Source of the DNA: Bathymodiolus brooksi
Taxonomy: Eukaryota > Mollusca > Bivalvia > Mytilida > Modiolidae
Length of the DNA: 64,000 nucleotides
Assembly (NCBI GenBank): GCA_963680875.1
Contig: OY804577.1
Location: 102,125,906 to 102,189,905, forward strand
Direction of reading: 5' to 3'
Shown: positions 46,043 to 57,187 of the stretch, piece by piece
Position numbering within the stretch: position 1 is the stretch's first letter
Layout: the number at the start of each line of letters is the position of its first letter
The notes under the pieces: generated by a model
Databases searched by the model: none
What the model was told of the DNA's origin: nothing
What the model saw: the letters and a program-made list of their open reading frames with translations, nothing else
Position numbers and translations under genes: made by a program

Positions 46043-46098
46043 TTAATCATCCAGAATAATAATAGCTCCAGAAGAAGTCTTCTCACTGTTGGCACAAC
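46043..46098 (-). CDS. Gene 2, last coding exon
   Basis: On the minus strand the acceptor ATTTTATTTCAG ends at 46099. Joined with the single base left at 48711, the exon reads GCANSEKTSSGAIIILDD and then TAA at 46045-46043. The phase agrees with the donor of the large exon, and the peptide parallels the last exon of gene 1. The stretch IIIL followed by DD is a close fit to a SUMO-interacting motif, placed at the extreme C-terminus. From the first ATG of the large exon the joined product is 893 residues. I found it by reading for an in-phase acceptor; transcript evidence would settle it. Confidence 0.78.
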
Positions 46099-46239
46099 CT
46101 GAAATAAAATCAATTCAAGCTTGGTTATTTATCTTAAAGCTCATGACAACTGACAACTGTTTCTCCTTGGTTAGATATTTCACCCTATAAGCATATACAA
46201 ACGTATTACTGGTTTCGCTTTTAATAACAGTAGAAAGAT

Positions 46240-46520
46240 TTGTACCATGAGAAATTCTATTTTTACATGGTTTACTAGATATATTTATTACTGAAATTTA
46301 CAGTTCCTAAATAACTTAATTATTAATCAAACTAAGGTTCTCCTCCCTCAGGCATAGGTGACCTTGGCAGACTTTGGCTATCTTGTTTAGCCCCTTTTGT
46401 TTTATTGCTTCCAGAATTCTAAATTATTTGTCTATCCAATCTTTCGATTTCGAACCTACCTGATGACTGTTATTCCAGAAACGTGTCCTGGCACTAAATA
46501 TGATATCTACGTTTTTTTAA
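46240..46520 (+). repeat. Dispersed repeat R, long copy
   Basis: ATGAGAAATTCTATTTTTAC, TTACTGAAATTTACAGTTCC, AAGGTTCTCCTCCCTCAGGC, AACGTGTCCTGGCACTAAAT and ATATGATATCTACGTTTTTT in order. It is the most complete R copy in the window. Confidence 0.75.
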
Positions 46521-46669
46521 CGGATGAATTACCACAAATTACTTAGTGCTAGTCCACAACCATCCATTATAATCATTGTATCAAAGAAATAAAGTGTATG
46601 TGATGCATTGAAAAAACTGCACAATTTAGATGTCTAAGATATTGGGCACCTGGCTCAAGTACATCTAAT

Positions 46670-46850
46670 TTGGAAGAACTTTCATCAAATTTTGTCCGCT
46701 CAAAATCAAGAAATGAAAGCCAAAGAATTTGAGTCTTTGGGAGCATGAAAATCAAAGAGGATGTTGCCTAAATCTGTTAAGGTTACCTATATATGCCTTA
46801 GTGAGATGAAGCTTAGTTTTAACAATAATTACATATTATTATATAGATAT
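46670..46850 (-). repeat. Dispersed repeat R, inverted partial
   Basis: CCGCTCAAAATCAAGAAATG, TTTGGGAGCATGAAAATCAA, AATCTGTTAAGGTTACCTAT. With the copy at 46240-46520 it forms a head-to-head pair about 150 bp apart. Confidence 0.65.
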
Positions 46851-46869
46851 CGATGAAATACCGTGATTT

Positions 46870-46917
46870 CCGAGTTAAATAAAAACGATAATTTTTATCG
46901 TTTTTATTTCACTCGCT
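46870..46917. repeat. Short palindrome
   Basis: AAATAAAAACGATAA and TTATCGTTTTTATTT are reverse complements around a tiny centre, with GAGT/ACTC extensions. Confidence 0.8.
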
Positions 46918-47182
46918 ATATTTCGCGCCATTTCGTTGTCGACGTCATATGAAGACTTCCAGTTTGAAACGTAAACATTTGGCTTCGTGTACGCTTCAAT
47001 TTGGATCAAATTTAACTAAAATCATATTTCAAGGTAAGCATTTAAATTATTTTATTGTCGTGTTTTTTGAAGCGATACACATTGTAGTATATCCCTACGC
47101 TACACACGTAATGTAGTGCAATTAAACTCATTTTATATTAAATTCGATTCGAAACATTTTTTTTATCTATATAATAAATACT

Positions 47183-47336
47183 ATTACTAATTGACGAGTT
47201 TCATTATCAAAAATATGTTACTTATGACCAAATAACGTTGTAACTCACTCATGCACTGCGCGCATTCGTGAGTTACTGTGTTATTTGGTCATTCGTGACA
47301 TATTTTTGATAATGAAACTCGTCAATTAGTTATAGT
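47183..47336. mobile_element. Foldback element, about 154 bp
   Basis: The arms begin CTAATTGACGAGTTTCATTA and end with the complement TAATGAAACTCGTCAATTAG. The inner stem has GACCAAATAAC and GTTATTTGGTC, and the loop is near GCACTGCGCGC. Confidence 0.85.
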
Positions 47337-47371
47337 ATAATTAGCTGTAAATTTCAATAAATATATATACA

Positions 47372-47522
47372 GTGCCAAAAACACCGACAACTGGGTGGAC
47401 GATACCCCGTGTTCATTAGCCACCATAAGTAGAATATCATATAATCGTAACTGATATTCTCCTGTGATGGTGGCTATTGAACACAGGGGTATCATTCGCC
47501 CAGTAGTTTGTGTTTTGGCACT
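47372..47522. mobile_element. Foldback element, about 150 bp, with AGTGCCAAAA ends
   Basis: The left arm starts AGTGCCAAAAACACCGACAA and the right arm ends GTAGTTTGTGTTTTGGCACT. The inner arms are ATTAGCCACCAT and ATGGTGGCTATT. Single arms of this element recur near 36870, 37660 and 60660 next to repeat R. Confidence 0.85.
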
Positions 47523-47524
47523 TA

Positions 47525-47612
47525 TATGATTTACAGTATCGTACCTGATGAAGTTTATTCCAGAAACACTTCGTACGCACTAAATTTGATATCTACGTTT
47601 TTTCTTACTACA
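47525..47612 (+). repeat. Dispersed repeat R, terminal part
   Basis: TACCTGATGAAGTTTATTCC, CGTACGCACTAAATTTGATA, TCTACGTTTTTTC, directly after the foldback. Confidence 0.7.
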
Positions 47613-48354
47613 TCACCTCTACGATTTAAACATCCTATACCAACCTGACACAATAATATTCGTGGGAGTTCTGGGACCTTTTGTTCAAGTATGATATAAA
47701 CATTCTGGTGTTGATATCCATTTATCGCTATGCGTATATTCCTTGGAACGATCAACAGATTTATGATTTATGGCTAAATTGTAAAGCTTGATGTACAACT
47801 GCTGAAAGATGGCTATTATGACGTTTGGCTATAGTTAATGAATCATGACCGACGACTGTATGGGAAGGAATTTAATTGACAGATGACCAGTGATGGATTT
47901 AGGTACACTAAAAAATTATCCACGATACGAGTTAAACGTGTACATGAAATCTATTTATATAAATAATTTCTACCAGGTGTTAGTAGAGGTATCGGCTTTT
48001 GAAATGAGCTGGGCAACATTTTGTTACCCTTCTTGGTATAATAGTATATACGGGGATTTGGGTAATATCGGGTGATGATTGTTACCCATACCGGCATCTG
48101 TGGGCTTTAGATTCAATACAAGTTCATGTGTGCTCGTTTGTTCCGACTATACTCGTACCATCACAGGGGGCCCCCATCACAGTGTTATTCATAACATTAA
48201 ATTGAAAAATCTGAAATCCTCATAATGCACATCTACCAGAGATTAATCCGGCATTTATTGTTTGCTATACATCATGTATATCTGTAATTTATTTATAAAT
48301 ATCATGCCTTATCATAAATACGATATGAAATTGATGATGTCCGCTTATTTCGAT

Positions 48355-48505
48355 CTTTAGAGTGCTTGTTCACTGAAACAACAATCATGCTACTCGGACA
48401 CATCATCTTGTTTCCAAGCCAACCAGTCTTTGCATTTACTCGTTAATGCTGCTGCTTAGGGAAGAAGTAACAAATACCTATTTTATAGTTTTTTACTCCA
48501 TTTGT
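48355..48505 (-). repeat. SINE family C, partial
   Basis: GTTCACTGAAACAACAATCA, ACTCGGACACATCATCTTG, TTAATGCTGCTGCTTAGG, AAGTAACAAATACCTATTTT match the body of the better copy at 56795-57030. Confidence 0.65.
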
Positions 48506-48710
48506 GCGACAAATCCTGGATAAACAAAATTTCATTTATTTGTTATTATTGAAATGGAATTCTCGTCAACATCTCACATTTACGGCTTCTGACATGTTCG
48601 GTTACACCTTTGGTATCTTCAAACTTTTCTATCGCCTTCAATGTGGTATTGCTTCAAGTTACACGAACCAAATCAGCGACAGTATATATGTATATGCAAG
48701 AATTACAAAC

Positions 48711-51340
48711 CTGTCGATATTTCCTGTTGATGCATTAACCGTTGAACTGTATCTTCTAAACGCTTGCTAGCTTTGGCTGGTGGTCCTGAATTTGGTGTCT
48801 CGTTCTGTCGTTTATTTGATTGTTGTTGCATTTCACTTATTGTCAAAGGCATTGCTGGAAATTGTGGAGATGATTTTGCAGATGAACTCTCATCTGTAGA
48901 TTGAGATAAAGTTTTATGGGGAGTTCCATTTCCAGTTTTCTCCTTGAATACATACGACAACTGTGGAAAGAATTTTTCTAAGTCTTCAAAATCGATCATT
49001 TTGTTACACTTCAGTACCGTCACAGGCAAACTATAATAGTGAATAAAAGCCTTCTCCTCATCGTCAGTACATGTCACTAGCGGTACTTTCAAAACATTTT
49101 CTAAAGCATACAGAAATTCATTTACACTACAACCACTGAAATACAATTTACATACAGCTTCAACCAAACAAAATTTACCACTTCTTCCTGGACAATTTAA
49201 ATGCATACATGATATGCTCTTGCCACCTAGCCACACGCCTTTTATACTTTCAACGAGCACTTGGTTGATACATTTCTCTGGTTCTTTGTTCTCAGTTGAT
49301 GCACCATTAGAAACGGTTTCAGCTTGGCGTTGGATATTGCCACCTCCGTTGGCAGTGGGACCGTTGGGATCCTTCCTAATCGATGCTGAACTAGAAATAT
49401 TTGGTCTATAATTATTGCTATGGTTATTATTTGACATGTTTGTTCTTAGTGCTGGATTGTTTGTAGCATTCGGATTGAAGCCATTCTGCATAGTTCGCTG
49501 AGCCATACTTGAATTATGCGGAATAGGGTGCCGCATTTGTCCGTTCTGATGAGAAACCATAGATTGTAATGCATTCATAGGTCCCTGGTGCGGACCCGAC
49601 ATAGACGGTGGAGGGGGCATTGGTTGTTTTCCTCCAGTCGTTGGCTGTGACGTTTTCTGATTTTGTTGACTATTCTGTCGCATGTTGGCATTCATTTGTG
49701 GTCTTGAGCCTAAATGTCGTTGTGGTGGACCTTGACTGCTGTTAGGTATACCTGGTCTAATATTTGGAGTGTTATTCATAGCATTTGAACTCATTTTCTG
49801 ACATATTAACTGACCCCTTTGTTGCATGAAATTTGCCATGGGATTAGGATACATCATATTATGACCTGGAGGCATATTGGCATGACTTTGTGGAGCATTT
49901 TGTGGTCTATTTGCTACAACAGGTATTCCTTGTGACATTGGTAAAGGTCCGTGATATGATCCAGGTGAAAGTTGTGGTCTCATTTGAGGATAATGATTTG
50001 GGGACGTCAATCTTCCAGGCGATTTCGGTTGAGGAGCAGTGCTTGCACTTCCGTTACTAGGTGATCTAACAGGTGACTGGCTTGGTCTTCCTTCTGGTGT
50101 GGGATTTCTACTTCCTTGTGTTTGTTGGTTTGGTATCTGTCCATTTATGTAAGGTGGCGGAGGCCCCATTCCTTGGTTATACATATGCGGATACTGTTGC
50201 GGATTAACTGTAACATTCGGTGGACCATACTGCATTGCGTACATATTAAAAGGGTGTCGGTTGTAAGAAAACATCATTCTAGGATCCATGAAAGATGGGT
50301 GTATGTTTGGGTGAAAGGGAGCTTGTACCATTTCGTGAACTGGCGATTTAGGATCTTTCTGTTGTTCGGGTTTCGGTGATTCCTCTGGTGGTTTATTTAA
50401 ATTATTATTATTAGTGTTATTATTGCTGGATGGTATTTCAATATATTGTGCATGTTGTAAAGGATTCTCCATGGGAAGTTCCATGATTTTGATCATACAG
50501 TTTTTCATGATCTCACTTAAAGAAATGATGCGAGTTGTTTTTGAAAATGAGAAGTTGAATCCGGCGATTTTACAAGCTTTGTTCAGCAAGTCACATTCTT
50601 CCGTTTCAGGTAAGACGCCTGTACCAGGAATACTAAGAGCAGCTGCATACTTCATTACAGACAGTGGAACAAATTTATCCGTTTTTCTTTTTACATACGG
50701 AGAGACAGTGTTATTAACCTGGAGCCAACCACATTCTGCTCCCATCAATGATTTATGAGCGTCCTCTTCACATCTAGCATTCTCAGGGAATGTCTTTTTC
50801 ACTAAATTATAAAATTCTACAAAGTCAGACAATAATACGATAAGGTCTTTGATCGAAAATAATTTCGTTCCAAACTCTCCACCACAGTGAACCTGGTTTA
50901 TCTCATTTAAAAGTTTGCATTCGTGTGGAGTAATAAAGAAGCTGGTTAGCGGTTGATGTTTTCCTAAATCGTCTGGGTATGAATTAGGATATTTATTGAG
51001 CAACTTTTGTTCCACAATTCTGACAGACACAAACATCTTATCTTTCCGGAATATGTAAGGAACATCAACGCCGTCTATTGATGTCCAGCCGAATATTCCC
51101 TTAACACTTGAAAAATCAATTTGACTTTCGGAGACAGTATCCTCTGGTTTTGACGTTTGTACGTTATTGGGCATCATCATAGAAGAGGAGTGTATGGGAT
51201 ATGTTCCGGGTGGAGGAAATATCGGAGGTGGTGGTTGTTGTTGTTGGGCATATTGTTGTGGTTGTGATCCAGCAACATGCTGTCCACTTCGATGGTAATC
51301 AGTATCAACTCTCTCTTCTTTTACCTGCATCGTCATCGTA
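48711..51340 (-). CDS. Gene 2, large exon: triple SKI/SNO/DAC-like-domain protein (paralog of gene 1)
   Basis: The acceptor on the minus strand is TTTTTATTTACAG ending at 51341. The first ATG follows at 51336, with a second at 51330. The donor is CGACAG|GTTTGT at 48711/48710. The longer open frame reaching 51471 is intron read through a retroelement tail, not coding. Residues from 51336: module A about 80-190 (GIFGWTSIDGVDVPYIFRK, PLTSFFITPHECKLLNEIN, KLFSIKDLIVLL), module B about 202-300 (GWLQVNNTVSPYVKR, EECDLLNKACKIAGF), a long linker rich in Pro, Gln, Asn, Met and Ser, module C about 697-797 (GVWLGGKSISC, GRSGKFCLVEAVCKLY, LPVTVLKCNKMIDFEDLEKF), then a tail with basic clusters (SNKRQ, AKASKR) that may form a nuclear localisation signal. 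Module C shows the SKI/SNO/DAC order G-x-x-I-x-C ... CL ... KCxxMI-x-x-x-D. A nuclear co-regulator is plausible; no named family is recognised. Confidence 0.9.
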
Positions 51341-51394
51341 CTGTAAATAAAAAGACAAACTTGTGCATTCATCTTGTCAGAGGTACCAGGTAAT

Positions 51395-51520
51395 GGTAAG
51401 AAGAGTTTGAAGATACGAAAGGGGTAATCAGAATCCGTGTATATAAGAAGAACAGACAACATAATGGACAAAAGAAAAAGGACAAATAATGGACAAACAA
51501 CGATCTACAAAACATACACA
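51395..51520 (-). repeat. 3' tail of reverse-transcriptase element inside gene 2 intron
   Basis: AAGAAGAGTTTGAAGATACG, AAAGGGGTAATCAGAATCCG, AACAACGATCTACAAAACAT. In sense orientation to gene 2, it lies about 55 bp upstream of the large-exon acceptor and creates the false N-terminal extension of the frame. Confidence 0.75.
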
Positions 51521-51889
51521 TAACACTAAAGATCAGATACACAACCAATAGATTATCTTCCATCTTACTGGAAAGTAAAATGCAATGTTGGTCAATCTGT
51601 GATTTGAATTCACGCAATAATGTGAATGAACGACAAACTGTACTGAAATAGGAACCGATTGGATGACTTCTTACTGTAGAGATAATGGCCATATATATTG
51701 GTCCAACAGAAGTATTCCTGTAATCGTATCGCTAAATAGAGAACGAAAACAATCCCTTAGGTTCTATGGCATACAATATATCTTTTTTTTATGGATTACG
51801 TATTCCAACTGTATCATTAATACAGCAAACAGCAGCAAATGCTGGATTTATAACCAAACAAGACTGATCGTTTATGCCATGTAGCGTTG

Positions 51890-51965
51890 TCCCCCACAGT
51901 ACATGATGACGTCATCAGTGGAGCATGAATTGCTTAAAGGCTTTCGGAGCACCTGACGTATGTTT
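51890..51965 (+). repeat. 3' tail fragment of reverse-transcriptase element
   Basis: ATGATGACGTCATCAGTGGA, GCATGAATTGCTTAAAGGC, CGGAGCACCTGACGTATG. The 14-base palindrome TGATGACGTCATCA belongs to this repeat. Confidence 0.55.
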
Positions 51966-53040
51966 GGTTTGATTCGTGTTTTTCGAACTTATGTTATTTT
52001 GTTTTGTTCTATTTTACTATTATGTTTCAATTGTTGTTGCTGGTTTTTATTGCGCGCGGAGAGGTGGGTTTGTTTTTGTTTTTTGCTTGTTTGTCTTTTG
52101 TTGCTTAGTGTGTGTGGTTTTTGTTGTTGTTTTTTTTTTTGCATCATATACTCGAATATTCCTTCGAATTTTGGTACTTTCCGTATTTTTTTTTTAGATA
52201 TGTTGCGTTAAAAGTAGCCATCTGTCAATGTCCTCAGTGTTTGTCACATATAGACTATATTTGTTACGCAACTAACTGACATCATTTCATATCTGCGAGA
52301 TGAGTATTTGATTCACCTAGATCAGCTAGCGGACGCCCCTTCCGGAATGGTTGTACTGAATCGTATTTATATGCCCCGGGCTTACATACACAGTTTATGT
52401 TCTCAAAGTAGACAACTAGTTTAAACATATGCCAGGAAGCGATCGACTGATAACTGTACAATTCTACATCACATTTGATTCCTGATATCAACTGTCACTT
52501 GTTAGAGGTTTCGTTTTACTCGTACAGTATTATATATCCCAGCGAAGTGAGGGGGTACCAGTAACTATAATACACGAAAAAACACACGCAACTGTCCAAT
52601 TCAGAAAGGTCTATTCAATTCCCGGAATCGCTCACCCGAAAAAAAACTTTATCAAAGATGACAATTGCACATTTCATCATCGTTTTTTACCAGTTGCTAC
52701 TTATGCTCATACAGTTGAAAATTAGGTGGATTCTAACTTGAAAATAAACGTGAAAAAAGTGTAAACTTGACCAAAAAAAAACGTAATGCATGTTCAAGTA
52801 TCCGAAAGACTTGACCTCAGTTGGAGTCGGAATTCCGCAAGCTTACAAACGGGTGAAATCCGTACCTCTATGGTCACAACATCATAGCCATGAGTTCGCA
52901 GCTACTAATAAGGTGTATTTGAAAGTATGTGCATTGATAATACGAATGCTTTATGCAGAAGAATAGATATGAAATATTGCATTTTATTTGTTATAAAAAT
53001 AATAATACGTTTTGCATTATATTTAGATAATATACATATA
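51966..53040. other. Stretch without recognised genes
   Basis: Includes T/G-rich low-complexity sequence at 51980-52200, whose frames are Cys/Phe/Val-rich noise. If gene 2 has 5' exons they lie in or beyond this interval; none can be named with confidence. Confidence 0.4.
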
Positions 53041-53041
53041 G

Positions 53042-53395
53042 TGAGTGATGATTGTTTAGCACCAAATGAGCAATTTCGCAGCAATATCTTGGCGTGAACA
53101 CGTCAATGTTGATGAGTTGATGGTGTCGCTTTTTGTTGGATTTTTTTTTATAGTGATAGCCCACTGAAACAACAGTCCGCATGTAGACATGTCACTCCAC
53201 TCGGACACATTCCGAGCCAACCAGTATATGCTCTTACTCCTTAAAGCTACGTACTTAGCGAACAAGCAACAAATACAAATTTTATAGTATTTGGCTTCAC
53301 CCGATCGGGACTCCAACACACAATCTACAGCACTCCAGCGCGAAGAGGCAAGCACACTGATCATTACACCACCGATGCGTTTTGTTATGTAAGAC
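53042..53395 (-). repeat. tRNA-derived SINE, family C
   Basis: The reversed tail GTTTAGCACCAAATGAGCAA is at the low end. Then GCCCACTGAAACAACAGTCC, CTCGGACACATTCCGAGCCA, AGCAACAAATACAAATTTTA, a decayed B-box (GGGACTCCAACACAC) and the reversed head CTGATCATTACACCACCGAT at the high end. Confidence 0.7.
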
Positions 53396-53662
53396 GTTAT
53401 GTAGAATTTCTCAATACCGACTACTGTAAAATGTGTAATGGTGATTGTGAAACGATTCACATACATGCACGTGAACAATTGGTGGATGTAATAACATCAT
53501 GAACACAATAATATGTGGATACATTTGTATATGTTATCCTTAAACCGCTAATGTATTGTATGGGCGTATTAACACCACAAGTTTGCTCAAATAGACTACT
53601 GATAGGGGAAGGCACGTTGAAACAGGTATTGTAATGGGTGGTACTAAGCCAGCTTTATTTTG

Positions 53663-53795
53663 GTTTGGTTTTATGCTGTTTAACGTCACTTTCAACAATA
53701 TTTCATTTATATCATGGCGGTTAGTTTTATTGGTGGAGGAAACTGGAGATCCCGGAGAAAACCACTGACCTGTCGCAAGTCATTGACAAACTTTA
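53663..53795 (-). repeat. SINE family B, truncated
   Basis: TTTATGCTGTTTAACGTCAC, ATATCATGGCGGTTAGTTTT, AACCACTGACCTGTCGCAAG. The head is missing. Confidence 0.7.
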
Positions 53796-53799
53796 TTGC

Positions 53800-54480
53800 T
53801 TGAAATTATTGTATTTTATTTGTTTTATAATAATGATATGCGTAAAATTTTATTTTTAGATAATATACATATTATATTATTACCAGTCAAAGCCTTACTG
53901 TACAATCGTGTACACCATACTGATTATGTTACGTTTTCATTCATTTTCTATGCTTTATATTTTGTATGTATGTCTTATTCAGATACATTTATATCAGGGA
54001 ACCATTGCCTTAATCTGCTTGACTCCTTGTGGGAAATTTCACTCTGTATTAATTATGTATAAAGTTAAGAATGAAAAGTACATAATTCAAGTCATTAAAG
54101 GGGGCAATCTGTGGCATAGCTGCAAAAAACAATTTAAGCATATGCTTTAATATATTTTCCCCATTAATATGAATACATGTATATTGCCGAAAACATTATA
54201 CTTACTTTATAGTACTTATTCTTTTAAAAAATTTCTCATTTGTTCTAACAAATAAACACTTATTCAACACAAATAGATAAGTTCGGTACAATATTATACT
54301 AGTATAATCCCGTATAATTATCTAGTGGTCGATAATTGACACAACTACATACTTATTTCAATAACAGAATATTGCACGGTTATTTGTTTATTATTGTTTT
54401 TTTTTATTTCCGGTGCAATTCTTGAAATAACATGTAATGGAGTTCAGGTAAAAATATATTAGCAGTGGAAATAACAACTA
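53800..54480. other. AT-rich stretch without recognised features
   Basis: Short frames only. Confidence 0.35.
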
Positions 54481-54482
54481 GA

Positions 54483-56075
54483 GGCTCAGTGGGCTGAGCC
54501 TGTGTCGCTCACCTTTCATTCTGCTTTGAGAAAACTTAATACAGAACCTTCCAGAGGTGCTTCCCACCAAGTTTCGGTTCATTTGGCTAAGCAGACCAAT
54601 CAGAAACAAGAATGGCCTGTGGCGGCCATGTTTATTAATGAATGGGAACTAAATGCGCAATCCTTATAGATGACCTTCCAAGGATGTGTCCTACCAAGTT
54701 TTGAGTCATTTGGCAAAGCGGTTTCAGAGAAGAATATTTCTTAGAAATCAACCATTCAGAAACAAGAATTGCCTGTGGCGGCCATCTTTGTTAACGGATT
54801 GGAACTAATTAGCAATCTTCATAGAGAACCTTCCAATGATGCTTCCTACCAAGCTTCGATTCATTTGGCTAAGCGATTTCAGAGACGATTTTTTAGAAAT
54901 CAACCAATCAGAACCAAGAATTGCCTGTGGCGGCCATGTTTGTTAACGGATCGGAAATACATTAGCAAATTTATAGAGGGCCTTCCAAGGATGCTTCCTA
55001 CCAAGTTTCGATTCATTTGGCCAAGCGATTTCAGAGGAGACGATTTTTTAGAAATCAACCAATCAGAAACAAGAATTGCCATTGGTGGCCATGCTTGTTA
55101 ACGGATCGGCAATAAATGAGCAATCTTTATAGAGAACCATCCAAGGATGTTTCCTACCAAATTTCGATTCATTTTGCCAAGCGGTTAGAGGAGAAGATTC
55201 TTTAGAAATCAACCAATCAGAAAAAAGAATTGACTGTGGTGGCCATGTTTGTAAACGGATCGGCACGAAATGAGCAATATTTATAGAGGACCTGCCATAG
55301 ATGCTTCCTACCAAGCTTCGGTTCATTTGACCAAACGATTTCAGAGGAGACGATTTATAAAAATCGGCCAATCAGAAACAAGAATTGCCTATACCGGCCA
55401 TGTTTGTTCACTGACCGGAACTAAATGAGCAATATTAATAGAGGACCTTCCAAAGATGCTTCCTACCAAGTTTCGATTCATTTGGCAAACCGGTTTTAGA
55501 GTAGACGATTTTTTAGAAATCAACCAATCAGAAACCAGAAATATCTGTGGCGGCCATGTTTGTTTACGGATCGGAACCAAATGAGCAATCTTTATAGAAA
55601 ACCTTCCAAGGATGCTTCCTTCCAAGCTTCCATTCATTTATTATTATTATTATTATTATTTGGCCAAGCGGTTTCAGAGGAGAATTTTTTTTAGAAATCA
55701 ACCAATCAGAAACAAGAATTGCCTGTGGCGGCCATGTTTGCTAACGATCAAGACGAAATTAGCATTCTTTATAGAGGACCTGTCATAGATGCTTCCTACC
55801 AAGTTTCGGTTCATTTGGCCAAGCGATTTCAGAGGAGAAGATTTAAAAAAATCGGCCAATCAGAACAAGAATTGCCTATGGCGGCCATGTTTGTTAATGG
55901 ATCGGAACAAAATGAGCAATCTTTAGAGAGGACCTTCCATAGATGCTTCCTACCAAGTTTCACTTCATTTGGCAGAGAGTTTCAGAGGAGAAGACTAAAA
56001 TGTGAAAAGTTAACGGACGACGGACGCCAAGTGATGGCAAAAGCTCACATTGCCTTTGGCAAGGTGAGCTAAAAA
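54483..56075. mobile_element. Element with nine-copy array of about 155-bp units and inverted GCTCACCT ends
   Basis: It begins with GAGGCTCAGTGGGCTGAGCC, TGTGTCGCTCACC and ends with TTTGGCAAGGTGAGCT. Units are marked by GCCTGTGGCGGCCATGTTTG (near 54627, 54776, 54932, 55083, 55236, 55393, 55551, 55729 and 55877), followed by GAACCTTCCAAGGATGCTTC, CTACCAAGTTTCGATTCATT and TTTAGAAATCAACCAATCAG. An (ATT)7 run interrupts one unit near 55640. Short frames are by-products. Confidence 0.85.
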
Positions 56076-56319
56076 TAAAAATGATGTTGCTTAAACTGCC
56101 CATTAGATATGACCGTTACCTTGCTTAATGCATAAATCATTGAGTTCTAACAATATTTGTGATGTCTGTCGAACATAGACAATGGTAGTAATAAATACTG
56201 AGGTTTATGATGTTAGATACAGAGTCAAAGCAGTTCAAAGTGTACATGTATAATCTAGGTCGTTCTGGTATTACCCTTACTGGAATTTATATCAGCTTTA
56301 GTTGACATTATGTATGAGT

Positions 56320-56620
56320 GCGTCAGTGATTGGTGTTTACAGCCAAATGAACAAGAACAAGTTACAATCAATGAGATGATGATGATGTCCACTTTCTACT
56401 AGACTAACCGGTTCAGTTGGAGTTTAATAGTGGTAGCTCACTGAAACAATAGTCCGCGGGTAGATATGTCGCTCCACTAGGACACATTATTCTGATTCCG
56501 AGCGAACCTGTTTTCCTCTTACGACTTGGTGCTGTGTGTTTTGCGCAAATGTAGCAAATGTCACTTTCATTGTCTTTGGTTTGACCCGAAATGAACCCAC
56601 GATAAGCGACTACAATAACT
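56320..56620 (-). repeat. SINE family C, partial copy
   Basis: AATGAGATGATGATGATGTC, TAGCTCACTGAAACAATAGT, CTCCACTAGGACACATTATT, with the head replaced by decayed sequence (GACCCGAAATGAACCCACG). Confidence 0.65.
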
Positions 56621-56699
56621 GACATTCATGACATACATAAGATGAAACAGCAACTGTGTTTTAACATTTGACTGATTGTTGTTTTAGTCAACTCAGCAA

Positions 56700-57030
56700 T
56701 TTTTCAACTATATAATGGCGAGAATAGGTTAATTTTCAATGAGATAATGATGAAATCCGATTTGTACTAGACCAACACGCTTAGTTGGATTTTTTTTATA
56801 GTGCTAGCTTACTGAAACAACAGTCCGCGGAAAGACATGTCGCCCCACTCGGGGCACATTATCCTAATACCGAGCCAACCAGTTTTTGTTTTTTCTCCTT
56901 AATGCTGCGTGCTTAGCAGAGAAGTAACAAAAACCAATTTTATAGTCTTTGGTTTGACCCGATTGGGGTTCGAACCCACGATCTACCGCACTCAAGGCGA
57001 GCATGCTAACCATTACACCGATGCGGTTTT
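56700..57030 (-). repeat. tRNA-derived SINE, family C, best copy
   Basis: The minus reading starts with a tRNA-like head: A-box-like GTGTAATGGTTAGCATG, then B-box GTGGGTTCGAACCCCAATCG, followed by the body ACTATAAAATTGGTTTTTGT and GACTGTTGTTTCAGTAAGC. This is the clearest tRNA resemblance of the three SINE families here. Confidence 0.85.
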
Positions 57031-57187
57031 AACTTTTGATTCTTATACCATTTTCAAATACATGTTCGGTTACATCCTTATTTATGCTTATTTCCAGTTA
57101 GTAATTTCCTAAATGTCGTAATTTTAGCCATCATCTGGCGTCTTGAGCTCAACTTTTGCAATCTAGCTATACACAACAACTTCTTAC

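Larger units (their letters stand above)
46099..48710 (-). other. Gene 2 last intron (2612 bp), holding foldback elements and repeat R
   Basis: It runs from the donor GTTTGTAA (48710 downward) to the acceptor at 46099. Unspliced reading would add only two codons (ending GL) before a stop. Confidence 0.7.

Noticed and set aside
46920..47045. First exon with donor CAAG|GTAAGC near 47033
   Set aside because: It has a plausible donor and CpG-containing upstream sequence, but no start codon context or partner exon could be found and it lies antisense in the gene 2 intron between repeats.
51341..51471. N-terminal extension of gene 2
   Set aside because: It is intron plus a retroelement tail; a good acceptor at 51341 and the match to gene 1 start inside the exon.
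56960..57030. Functional tRNA gene
   Set aside because: A-box and B-box are present, but the sequence continues into a SINE body and the head does not close into a full cloverleaf by eye.
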